Source of the DNA: Nocardia brasiliensis ATCC 700358
GTDB taxonomy: Bacteria; Actinomycetota; Actinomycetes; Mycobacteriales; Mycobacteriaceae
Length of the DNA: 64,000 nt
Assembly (NCBI RefSeq): GCF_000250675.2
Contig: NC_018681.1
Coordinates: 4,278,001-4,342,000, forward strand
Direction: 5' to 3'
Each line of letters starts with the position of its first letter. Within the stretch, counting starts at the first letter, position 1. Shown piece by piece: positions 50,274 through 58,373 of this stretch. A model generated the notes under the pieces. The model was not told the origin of the DNA. It ran no database searches and worked only from the letters and a program-made list of their open reading frames with translations. The position numbers were made by a program, and so were the translations under genes.

Positions 50274-53200
50274 CGTGCCTCCTTACCGAGCGCGAGCCGC
50301 ACCAGCTCGGCGCCGTCCATGTCGTCGAATCCGCGCGGACCGCGGGCGGTGGGCGCCTGGGCGTCGTCGCGGTCCGGGTTGTCGCTCGGGTCGTCGCCGA
50401 GTCCGGCGAGGTGGTCGGCGAGCGCCCGCGGGGAGGGATAGTCGTAGATGAGGGTGGTCGGCAGCCGTCGCCCCAGCGCGACGCTCAGCCGGTTGCGCAA
50501 CTCCACGCTGGTCATGGACTCGAAGCCGAGCGCTTTGAACGACTGGTCAACGCTGACCTCGGCGGCGGTGCCCAGGCCGAGCACCGCGGCGATCTCGCGC
50601 ACCACCAGATCCCGGATATCGCGTGGGGTGGCGGACGGCGCGGCGGGCTCCGGACCGGTGACCGCTACCGGAACAGCGGCGGTGGCCGGGGCTCCGGGAG
50701 CGTCGAGCCAATAGCGCCGGCGCTGGAACGCATAGGTGGGCAAGGGGATTCGGCGCGGCCGGGCCGGCGCGAAATACGTGTGCCAGTCGACGGCGACGCC
50801 GTGGGCGTCGGCTTGGGCCAGGGACATGGTCATGCGGTCGAGACCGCCGTCGTCGCGGCGCAGCGTGGCGAGGACCGCGGCGTCGGCTCCGGTGGCCTCG
50901 ATCGTGCCCTCGAGGCCGAAGGCGAGGACCGGGTGGGGGCTGATCTCGATGAAGACGTGGTGGCCTGCCGCGAGCAGACTACGGGTGGCGGCCTCGAACT
51001 GGACCGGTCTGCGCAGGTTGCGCCACCAGTATTCGGCGTCGAGCGTTTCGTGCCGGATCGGCGCACCGGTGACCGTCGAATACATCGGCGCCGCCCCCGT
51101 GCGCGGCCGTACGGACGCGAGCGCCTCACGGAGTTCGCGCTCGACGGGGTCGACGTGACTGCTGTGCGAGGCGTAGTCGGCATTGATCGGCCTGGCGCGG
51201 ATGTCATCGGCTTCGCATTCGGCTTGTAACTGCGCGATCGCCGCGGGCTCCCCGCACACCGCCACCGATCCCGGGCCGTTGATCGCGGCGATGTCGAGCC
51301 GAGTTCCGTACCGTGCCATCCGTTTTCGGGCCGCGTCGGCCCCGAGCCCGAGCGAGAGCATCGCGCCGGTCCCGGACAGCGGCAGCACCACCTGACTGCG
51401 GCGCGCGACCACCCGGGCCCCGTCGTCGAGGGAAAGCGCACCCGCGACGCAGGCGGCGGCGATCTCGCCCTGCGAATGTCCCACCACCGCAGCGGGTTCG
51501 ACACCGTAGCCCTGCCACACCCGGGCCAGGGCGACCATCACCGCCCATAGCACGGGTTGGACGACGTCGACGCGCTCCAGGCTCGGCGCGCCCGCGACGC
51601 CGTCGAGGACATCCGGCAGCGACCAGGGCAGGTAGGGTCGCAGCGCCGCCGCGCAGTCGGCCAGGTGCCCGGCGAACTCCGGCGACGATTTCGCCAGTGC
51701 GGTCGCCATTCCCGGCCACTGCCCGCCCTGCCCCGGAAAGACGAAGACCGGTCGCGGGTCGGGCCAGGCCGTGCCCCGCACCACCTGCGCCGCCGGTACG
51801 CCGCGGCTTACCGCTTCGAGGCCCGACATCAGCTCCGCCCGGTCGGTACCGACGATCACTGCCCGATGGTCGAAGCGGGACCGCGTGACGGCCAGCGAGT
51901 ACCCGATGTCCGCGGGCCGCTCGGTGTCCGCGGCTGTCCGCAATCGCGCCGCTTGCGCCCGCAGGCCTGTCTCGCTGCGGGCCGAGATCACCCACGGCAG
52001 CACGTCCGCCGGGGCGGGCGCGGCGGGGTCGGCCGTCTCGAATTCCGGTGCCTCCTCGACGATCACGTGCGCGTTGGTGCCGGCCACGCCGAAGGAGGAC
52101 ACCCCGCAACGTCGCGGGCGTTCACCGCGTGGCCATGGCTCGGTCTCGGTGAGTGGCAGGACCGCGGCCGCCGCCCAGTCCACCTCCGGCGACGGCGTGC
52201 CGAAATGCACCAGGCCGGGGAGCTTTTCGTGCTGCAACGCCAGGACCGACTTGATCAGCCCGGCCACACCCGCGGCGGCTTGGGCATGGCCGATATTCGA
52301 TTTCACGCTCCCGACCCGCAACGGCCGGTCCCGTGCCCGATCGACACCGTAGGTCGCGACCAGGGCCGTTGCTTCGGCTCGGTCGCCGGCTCTGGTACCG
52401 GAGCCGTGGGCCTCGACGGCATCCACGTCGGCGGCCGATAGTCCGGCGTCGGCCAGCGTGCGCGTGATCAACTGTTGCTGTGCCGTGGCGCTCGGCGCGG
52501 TGAGACCGGCGCTCGCGCCGTCGGAATTGACCGCGGAGCCGCGGATCACCGCCAGCACCCGGTGTCCGGTCGCCTGCGCGTCCGACAGCCGCGCCAGCAT
52601 GATCATGCCCGCCCCTTCGGACCAGACCGTGCCGTCGGCGTCGGCGGCGAACGGCTTGGCCCTGCCGTCCGGCGCGAGCCCCTGCTGCCTGGTGAATTCG
52701 GTGAAGAATCCCGGCGTCGGCATCACGGAGACGCCGCCGGCCAGTGCGCGGTCGCACTCACCGGCGCGAAGTGCCTGTACCGCAAGGTGAATGGCGACCA
52801 GTGAACCCGAAGAGGCGGTATCGATCGTGATCGCGGGACCGGTGACCCCGAGCGTGTAGGCGATCCGGCCGCTGATCGCGGCGGCTATGTTCCCGGTCAG
52901 CATCAGCCCGGCGGCGCCATCCGGTGCCAGATGCAGCGGCGGGCCGTACGCGGTGGACAGCTGCGCCGCGTACACGCCGGTATTCGTCGCGCGCAGCGAG
53001 TGCGGGTCGACCATGGCGTGTTCGCAAGCCTCCCAAGCGACTTCGAGCAGGAGTCGCTGCTCGGGATGCATCGCGGCCGCCTCGCGGGGGGAGATGCCGA
53101 AGAACGCCGCGTCGAATGCGGCGGCGTCGAGGAAGCCGCCGCGATGTACCGCACTGGCCCCGGCGCGTGCGGGATCGGCGCGGAGCCGGTCGAGGTCCCA

Positions 53201-53356
53201 GCCGCGGTCGGCCGGAAAATCGGTGACGGCCGTCGCACCGGCGGACAAGAGATCCCAGAATGCTTGCGGCGAAACAGAATTGCCGGGATACCGGCAGGCC
53301 ATACCGATGATGGCGATCGGTTCCGCTGCCCTTTTGTGTGTCGTGAACGCGGACAT
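50270..53356 (-). CDS. Type I polyketide synthase loading protein, KS(Ser)-AT-ACP
   Basis: A 1028-residue protein: KS (about 10-440), AT (540-840), ACP (915-985, phosphopantetheine Ser in LGFESMTS near 944), then a C-terminal docking tail MDGAELVRLALGKEAR. The KS active-site motif reads DTASSGS: the Cys is Ser182. The other motifs (EAHGSGT, SNIGHAQAAAG) are intact. This is the pattern of a decarboxylating loading KS, most often seen with Gln in place of Cys. The AT carries YASH (methylmalonyl). It would form a propionyl starter from methylmalonyl-CoA. The ATG at 53354-53356 fits better than the earlier in-frame start. Confidence 0.93.
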   Translation of the reverse strand: MSAFTTHKRAAEPIAIIGMACRYPGNSVSPQAFWDLLSAGATAVTDFPADRGWDLDRLRADPARAGASAVHRGGFLDAAAFDAAFFGISPREAAAMHPEQRLLLEVAWEACEHAMVDPHSLRATNTGVYAAQLSTAYGPPLHLAPDGAAGLMLTGNIAAAISGRIAYTLGVTGPAITIDTASSGSLVAIHLAVQALRAGECDRALAGGVSVMPTPGFFTEFTRQQGLAPDGRAKPFAADADGTVWSEGAGMIMLARLSDAQATGHRVLAVIRGSAVNSDGASAGLTAPSATAQQQLITRTLADAGLSAADVDAVEAHGSGTRAGDRAEATALVATYGVDRARDRPLRVGSVKSNIGHAQAAAGVAGLIKSVLALQHEKLPGLVHFGTPSPEVDWAAAAVLPLTETEPWPRGERPRRCGVSSFGVAGTNAHVIVEEAPEFETADPAAPAPADVLPWVISARSETGLRAQAARLRTAADTERPADIGYSLAVTRSRFDHRAVIVGTDRAELMSGLEAVSRGVPAAQVVRGTAWPDPRPVFVFPGQGGQWPGMATALAKSSPEFAGHLADCAAALRPYLPWSLPDVLDGVAGAPSLERVDVVQPVLWAVMVALARVWQGYGVEPAAVVGHSQGEIAAACVAGALSLDDGARVVARRSQVVLPLSGTGAMLSLGLGADAARKRMARYGTRLDIAAINGPGSVAVCGEPAAIAQLQAECEADDIRARPINADYASHSSHVDPVERELREALASVRPRTGAAPMYSTVTGAPIRHETLDAEYWWRNLRRPVQFEAATRSLLAAGHHVFIEISPHPVLAFGLEGTIEATGADAAVLATLRRDDGGLDRMTMSLAQADAHGVAVDWHTYFAPARPRRIPLPTYAFQRRRYWLDAPGAPATAAVPVAVTGPEPAAPSATPRDIRDLVVREIAAVLGLGTAAEVSVDQSFKALGFESMTSVELRNRLSVALGRRLPTTLIYDYPSPRALADHLAGLGDDPSDNPDRDDAQAPTARGPRGFDDMDGAELVRLALGKEAR

Positions 53357-53429
53357 GATCCCCCTCGCCGAAGACGGCCGCAACGGCGGCCGAGTAGATC
53401 GCAGTGTCGAATTCGTCTTGTCGGTGCCG

Positions 53430-54425
53430 TTACGGCGTGATGATGACTTTCAGCCCCGTGCGGCGCTGCGCGTCGGCGAACGCGGCGGGGGCCTCGGTGA
53501 GCGGAACCCGCGACGATACGAGCGGGTCGAGTTCGACGACGCCGCGCGCCGCCAGATCGATCGCGCGCGGGTGGGTCTCGTTGCTGCGCCGCACCATTGC
53601 GATGGTCAGCTCTTTACCGCGGGCGAGTGAGGCCCGGAACGTCGTGGTGTCCGAGCCGGGGATACCGCCGAGCACCACCCGCCCGCCCGGTCGCGTGGCC
53701 GCCATGGCGATGTGCACCGCGTCGTCGTTTCCGGCCATTTCGAAGGCGACATCGACGCCGTGCGCGGCGAAGTCGGGCGGGTCCGCGGCGGGGTAGGGAT
53801 CGAGAATCTCGTCGGCGCCCCATTTCGCGGCGGCGTCTCGCCGGTGTGCCAGCGGCTCGACCGCGAGCACGCGGGATACCCCGGCGGCGCGCAGCACCTG
53901 GATCAGCAGCAGTCCGACCGGCCCGCAGCCCACGACCGCCGCGGTACCGCCGAACGGTACCGGGCCGAGATCCAGCGCCCACAGGGCGACCGCCAGCGGC
54001 TCGAGCAGGGCTCCTGCAGCATCGGATACGTTGTCCGGCAACGGATGTAAGCGATGCGTCGGCCACGGCAGGATCTCGCGGAGCATCCCGTCGGTCACGC
54101 CGTGGCCGGCGAATCGCACGTGATAGCAAAGATTTCGATAACCGTCGCGGCAGGCGCGGCAGGCCTCGCAAGGGATCGCCGGATCGATCGCGACCCGTTC
54201 GCCGCGCCGCGGTCCGGTGACGATCTCACCCGCGCCCTCGTGGCCGGGTATCAATGGCTCCCCGAGTTTCGCGTCGCCGATCGCGCCGTCTTCGTACCAG
54301 TGCAGATCCGATCCGCATATGCCGACCGCGGTGACCCGTACCAGGGTCTCGCCCGCAGCCGCCGCCGGCGGTGGTTCGTTCCCCACCCGCAGGTCCGCGA
54401 TTCCATGAAGTCTCGCTGTCCGCAT
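53430..54425 (-). CDS. Zinc-dependent alcohol dehydrogenase (sorbitol/threonine dehydrogenase-like)
   Basis: A 331-residue MDR enzyme. Catalytic zinc motifs: GICGSDLHWYEDG and GHEGAGEI. Structural zinc Cys are in CEACRACRDGYRNLC (four Cys). Rossmann motif: VVGCGPVGLLLIQVLRAAG. It likely oxidises or reduces an alcohol/ketone with NAD(H). It is the first gene of the PKS operon, with 73 bases to the loading protein start. The ATG at 54425 sits only 7 bases after the -10 box of the promoter, so the transcript is probably leaderless. Confidence 0.85.
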   Translation of the reverse strand: MRTARLHGIADLRVGNEPPPAAAAGETLVRVTAVGICGSDLHWYEDGAIGDAKLGEPLIPGHEGAGEIVTGPRRGERVAIDPAIPCEACRACRDGYRNLCYHVRFAGHGVTDGMLREILPWPTHRLHPLPDNVSDAAGALLEPLAVALWALDLGPVPFGGTAAVVGCGPVGLLLIQVLRAAGVSRVLAVEPLAHRRDAAAKWGADEILDPYPAADPPDFAAHGVDVAFEMAGNDDAVHIAMAATRPGGRVVLGGIPGSDTTTFRASLARGKELTIAMVRRSNETHPRAIDLAARGVVELDPLVSSRVPLTEAPAAFADAQRRTGLKVIITP

Positions 54426-54432
54426 TTTCCCG

Positions 54433-54462
54433 ACTATAGGGGGACATTCCGTACGGTGTCCA
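54433..54462 (-). promoter_or_regulatory. Strong promoter of the PKS operon
   Basis: On the minus strand TGGACA (54462-54457), 18 bases, TATAGT (54438-54433): close to the principal sigma factor consensus. The ATG of the zinc dehydrogenase follows 7 bases after the -10 box, which puts transcription start at or next to the start codon (leaderless). Confidence 0.7.
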
Positions 54463-54717
54463 CGCTCCGAGTGAAATGAAGGAAGGGTGAAGGGTGGATG
54501 AAAACAGCAGGTAGGCAACGTAATTCGAGGCACTACCGGTTTGCCGGAAGTCGGATTTGTCACTTCTGTTCGGAAAGAATGTGTCACCTCTGATTGGGCC
54601 TCAGGACAATTCGGACATTCCTGACCTGGGTCGCTAGATTTCCGCTCGCAAAGGGTAAGTGCATCAAGTATTTTGAGCCTCGGACAATGCGAGCCATAAG
54701 CGGAAGGCAGTGTGCCC
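54463..54717. promoter_or_regulatory. Divergent intergenic region with repeated TGTCAC(T/C)TCTG
   Basis: Between the PKS promoter and the epoxide hydrolase start. It contains a direct repeat, TGTCACTTCTG (54558-54568) and TGTCACCTCTG (54582-54592), starts 24 bases apart, i.e. a little over two helical turns. This could be a regulator site. No gene is seen here. The region is AT-richer than its flanks. Confidence 0.4.
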
Positions 54718-55869
54718 ATGCCCGGACAGTCCGCGGCCATCGTGCCGTTCGAAGTCGAGATCCCGGAATCCGTGGTGACGGATGCGCGGGAGCGCCTGCG
54801 CCGCACCAGATGGCCCGAGCCCGAGACGGTCGGCGATTGGTCCCAGGGCACACCCGCGGCCTATCTGCGCGGGCTGTGCCGGTACTGGCTGGAGGATTAC
54901 GACTGGCGCGCCGCCCAGCGGCGGCTGAATCGGTTCCCGCAGTTCCGCACCGAGATCGACGGACTGCCAGTCCATTTCGTGCACGCCCGGTCGCCGCACC
55001 CCGGCGCGATCGCGCTACTGATCACGCACGGCTGGCCCGGCTCGGTCACCGAATTCCAGAAGGTCGTCGCACCCCTCACCGATCCGGTCTCGTTCGGCGG
55101 CAACGCCTCCGACGCGTTCCATGTCGTGTGCCCGTCGCTGCCGGGGTTCGGCTTCAGCGGTAAGCCGGAGCGGACCGGGTGGGGCGCGGAACGGATCGCC
55201 GACGCCTGGGACCAGCTTATGCGCCGGCTCGGTTACGCCCGCTACGCCGCCCAGGGCGGCGACTGGGGTGCGCGGATCACCATGGCGCTGGCCAGACGGC
55301 ATCCGCAGCAGGTCATCGGCATCCACCTGAACATGGTGCCGTTCCGTGCGCCGGTGGGTGCCGAGGACCTCACCGAGGCGGACCGTCGCGCCGTGGCCGC
55401 GCTCGCCGGACATCGCGCCCAGGGCTCGGCGTATGCAGCCATCCAGGCGACTCGACCGCAGAGCATCGGCTATGGCCTGACGGATTCGCCTGCGGCGCTG
55501 GCCGGTTGGATCATCGACAAGTTCGAAGCCTGGAGCGATTGCGGCGGCGATCCCGGCACCGTCTTCACCGAAGACGAGCTGCTCGACAACCTCTTGATGT
55601 ATTGGCTGCCCGCCACCGGCGCCTCGGCCGCACGGCTCTACTGGGAAAGTTTCGCCACCGCGACCGGCGACGACAGCCGCATTACGGTGCCCACCGGGTG
55701 TTCGGTCTTCCCCGCCGACATCTACCGGCCGACGCGCCGACTGGCCGAGCCGCAGTTCGCCGATCTGCGGCACTGGAACGAACTCGACCGGGGCGGGCAT
55801 TTCGCCGCCCTCGAGCAGCCCGCCGTGTTCGTCGACGAGGTCAGGGCCACGTTCCGCGGGCTGCGCTGA
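54718..55869 (+). CDS. Epoxide hydrolase (EHN-type, microsomal-like)
   Basis: A 383-residue enzyme. The N-terminal EHN domain is clear: IVPFEVEIPESVVTDARERLRRTRWPE and YWLEDYDWRAAQRRLNRFPQF. The hydrolase core has HGWPGSVTEF (HGWP oxyanion), GFGFSGKP, and GGDWGA with D182 as nucleophile; the late His is in RGGHFAALEQP. It opens epoxides to diols. It is transcribed divergently from the PKS operon. GTG 54712 or ATG 54718 could be the start; GGAAGG at 54702-54707 favours 54718. Confidence 0.92.
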   Translation: MPGQSAAIVPFEVEIPESVVTDARERLRRTRWPEPETVGDWSQGTPAAYLRGLCRYWLEDYDWRAAQRRLNRFPQFRTEIDGLPVHFVHARSPHPGAIALLITHGWPGSVTEFQKVVAPLTDPVSFGGNASDAFHVVCPSLPGFGFSGKPERTGWGAERIADAWDQLMRRLGYARYAAQGGDWGARITMALARRHPQQVIGIHLNMVPFRAPVGAEDLTEADRRAVAALAGHRAQGSAYAAIQATRPQSIGYGLTDSPAALAGWIIDKFEAWSDCGGDPGTVFTEDELLDNLLMYWLPATGASAARLYWESFATATGDDSRITVPTGCSVFPADIYRPTRRLAEPQFADLRHWNELDRGGHFAALEQPAVFVDEVRATFRGLR

Positions 55870-55879
55870 GCCGCGACGG

Positions 55880-57277
55880 TCACCGAACCGGTTCGCGCCC
55901 AGCGGAATTGTCGCGAAAGCGCAAGCCGGCGATGGCGGCGGCCAGTGCGGCGGCGGCCATCGCCAGCCAGGCGATGCGGAAGTCGCGTAACGCTTGGTGG
56001 CCGAGGAGCACGGTGAGGATCGCGACGCCGAGCGCGGAGGAGAGCTGCCGCGACATCATGAGCACCGCGCTGGCCAGCGAGGTCTGTTCCGACGGCAGGG
56101 TGGCCGCCGACCCGAACAGCGCAGGCTGCAACAGCGCGGTGCTGATGCCGGCGAGCACGGCGCCGGGCAGGAACACGACGAGATACTGCGGCCGGTCCGT
56201 CGCGGTGAGCGCCCACCAGCCGCAGCCGGCCGCGAGCGCCAGGCCACCGAGCATGGTCGCGATCCGCGCGCCGACCCGAGCCACGATCCGGCCGTACAGC
56301 AGTGCCGTCGTCATGGTGCTCAGCGGCATGGGCGCTATGCTGAGCGCCGCGGTCACGACGGAATAGTGCCAGCGACCGGTGAGGAACAGCGTGGCCGCCA
56401 GGATCATCGCGGCGAAGGCCAGGTAGTACAGGAACAATCCGCCGACCGCGACCGTGAACAGCCGGTGCCGGAAGAGTTCGAAGCTGACCACCGGGTCGGG
56501 CGCTCGGCGCAGATGACGCACGGTCAGCGCCGCGAGTAGCACGGTCGCCAGCGCGCAGCCGAGGATCGCCTTGGAGCCGTAGCCCCACTCGGGGGCCTGC
56601 ACGAAGACGGTCGTCAGCCCGGCCGCGGTACAGAGCACCAACGTGGCGCCGAGCAGATCCAGGCGTTTGCGGGTGCCGCGCGCCGCGGCGGGCAGCACCC
56701 GGCGCCCGGCCAGCACCGCGACCACGACGACCGGAATGTTGATCAGGAAGATCCACCGCCAGCCGGCGGCCAGCAGCAGACCCCCTGCCACCGGGCCGCT
56801 GCCGGCGCCGGCCGCGGCGACGGCGGTCCAGATGCCCATCACCTTGGCGTGTTCGCGCGGCGGGAAGGCAGGCAGGGCGAGGCCGAGCGAGGTCGGGATC
56901 AGGATCGCGCCCGCGACGGCCTGCACCACCCGCGCGGCGACCAGCACGCCGAGCGTCGGGGCGAGGGCACAACCCAGCGACGCCACCCCGAACAACGTCA
57001 TACCCACGAGGAACGCGGCCTTGCGGCCGATGTCGTCTGCCATCCGCCCCGCGGGCACCAGCATGGCCGCGAGCACGATGGTGTACGCGTTGAGCACCCA
57101 CGACACCTGAGCCAGCGTGCTGCCGTGGAACGTTTGCTCCAGTGCGGGGAAGGCGACATTGACCGCGAACAGGTCGAGGATGGCGAGGAATTGGGCGGCC
57201 GAGGCGACCGCCAGAATCCGCCACCGCCGGCTGTCGACCGGCAGGACGGCAGGGTTGTCCGGGATGTGGGCTGTCAC
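55880..57277 (-). CDS. MFS drug:proton antiporter, DHA2 (EmrB/QacA) family
   Basis: A 465-residue protein with about 14 hydrophobic segments, the DHA2 number. The early segment LAILDLFAVNVAFPALEQTF, then WVLNAYTIVLAAMLVPAGRMADDIGRK, and WRWIFLINIPV after helix 6 are classic family marks. It likely exports a toxic product, perhaps that of the PKS. It converges on the epoxide hydrolase (10 bases between stops) and is divergent from the GlxA-like regulator (72 bases between starts). Confidence 0.92.
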   Translation of the reverse strand: MTAHIPDNPAVLPVDSRRWRILAVASAAQFLAILDLFAVNVAFPALEQTFHGSTLAQVSWVLNAYTIVLAAMLVPAGRMADDIGRKAAFLVGMTLFGVASLGCALAPTLGVLVAARVVQAVAGAILIPTSLGLALPAFPPREHAKVMGIWTAVAAAGAGSGPVAGGLLLAAGWRWIFLINIPVVVVAVLAGRRVLPAAARGTRKRLDLLGATLVLCTAAGLTTVFVQAPEWGYGSKAILGCALATVLLAALTVRHLRRAPDPVVSFELFRHRLFTVAVGGLFLYYLAFAAMILAATLFLTGRWHYSVVTAALSIAPMPLSTMTTALLYGRIVARVGARIATMLGGLALAAGCGWWALTATDRPQYLVVFLPGAVLAGISTALLQPALFGSAATLPSEQTSLASAVLMMSRQLSSALGVAILTVLLGHQALRDFRIAWLAMAAAALAAAIAGLRFRDNSAGREPVR

Positions 57278-57349
57278 GTCACGTCACCGTACAGAGCCGT
57301 CGCGGCGGCCACGAGTGCCGTGCTTGCCATCATTCGATAGCTTTGTGAC

Positions 57350-58348
57350 ATGCCCAGTGTCCCAGGCACTCTCGCGGTGCTGCTGCTGTCGCAGCAGGCC
57401 GCCATCGAGGTCGCGCTCGCGTGTCAGGCCTTCGGTACGCCCCCACACGACCACGTGGGCGACTGGTACGACCTGCGGTTGTGCGGCGTCGACGGTGCGG
57501 GTGCGCACGTCGGCCTGCGGGCCTGGTTCGGTCACGCTGGGCCCGCCGGTTCGTTCGGCATGTGCGCCACCCACGGCCTCGACGACCTGGCGACCGCGGA
57601 TACGGTGCTCGTCCCCGGAACCGGTGACGTGCGTACGGATCCGCCTGCGGCGGCGCTGGCCGCGATCCGCGCCGCGCGGGCGCGCGGCGCCAGGATGGTC
57701 TCGCTGTGCTCCGGCGCGTTCGTGCTGGCCGCGGCCGGGGTGCTCGACGGCAGAACCGCCACCAGTCACTGGGAACACGCCGCCCTGCTGGCGAGCCGTT
57801 TCCCGGCCGTGCGGGTGGACCCGAACATTCTCTACACCGACGAACCCGACGTGCTCACCAGTGCCGGACTCATGGCCGGGATCGACCTGTGCCTGCACGT
57901 CATTCGCGCGGACCTGGGCTCCCGCGCCGCCAACGCGGTAGCGCGCCGGATGATCGTCCCGCCGCATCGTGCGGGCGGTCAGGCGCAGTACCTGGAATCA
58001 CCTGTGCCCGCCCCGCGCGGTGGCTCCGGCCTCGGCGAGGTGCTGGAGTGGGCGATGGCACGACTCGATCAGCCGACCGGTGTGGGCGACCTCGCGGCCG
58101 AGGCAGGCGTGTCCGTGCGGACGCTGATCCGCCGGTTTCATGCCGAACTCGGCACCACGCCGAGCCGCTGGCTGCTGGTGCAGCGCCTCGCCCGCGCGCG
58201 CGAACTGCTCGAACACACCGGCCTGCCGGTCGATCTCGTCGCCGCGCACAGCGGCCTGGGCACCGCGCCCAACCTGCGCGCCCACTTCGCCCGCGAACTC
58301 GGTCTGTCGCCGACGAAGTATCGACGCGACTACCACCCCGGCCAGTAG
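57350..58348 (+). CDS. GlxA/FtrA-like AraC-family transcriptional regulator
   Basis: A 332-residue protein: N-terminal DJ-1/PfpI-like domain (VAVLLLSQQAAIEVALACQAFG region, with the SLCSGAFVLAAAGVLDG elbow containing the Cys) and a C-terminal AraC HTH (LAAEAGVSVRTLIRRFHAELGTTPSRW, then LRAHFARELGLSPTKYRRDY). It is divergent from the DHA2 exporter gene and likely controls it, perhaps also the PKS locus. Confidence 0.9.
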   Translation: MPSVPGTLAVLLLSQQAAIEVALACQAFGTPPHDHVGDWYDLRLCGVDGAGAHVGLRAWFGHAGPAGSFGMCATHGLDDLATADTVLVPGTGDVRTDPPAAALAAIRAARARGARMVSLCSGAFVLAAAGVLDGRTATSHWEHAALLASRFPAVRVDPNILYTDEPDVLTSAGLMAGIDLCLHVIRADLGSRAANAVARRMIVPPHRAGGQAQYLESPVPAPRGGSGLGEVLEWAMARLDQPTGVGDLAAEAGVSVRTLIRRFHAELGTTPSRWLLVQRLARARELLEHTGLPVDLVAAHSGLGTAPNLRAHFARELGLSPTKYRRDYHPGQ

Positions 58349-58373
58349 TGCGCTGTTCTATTGTGCTGGAGCA

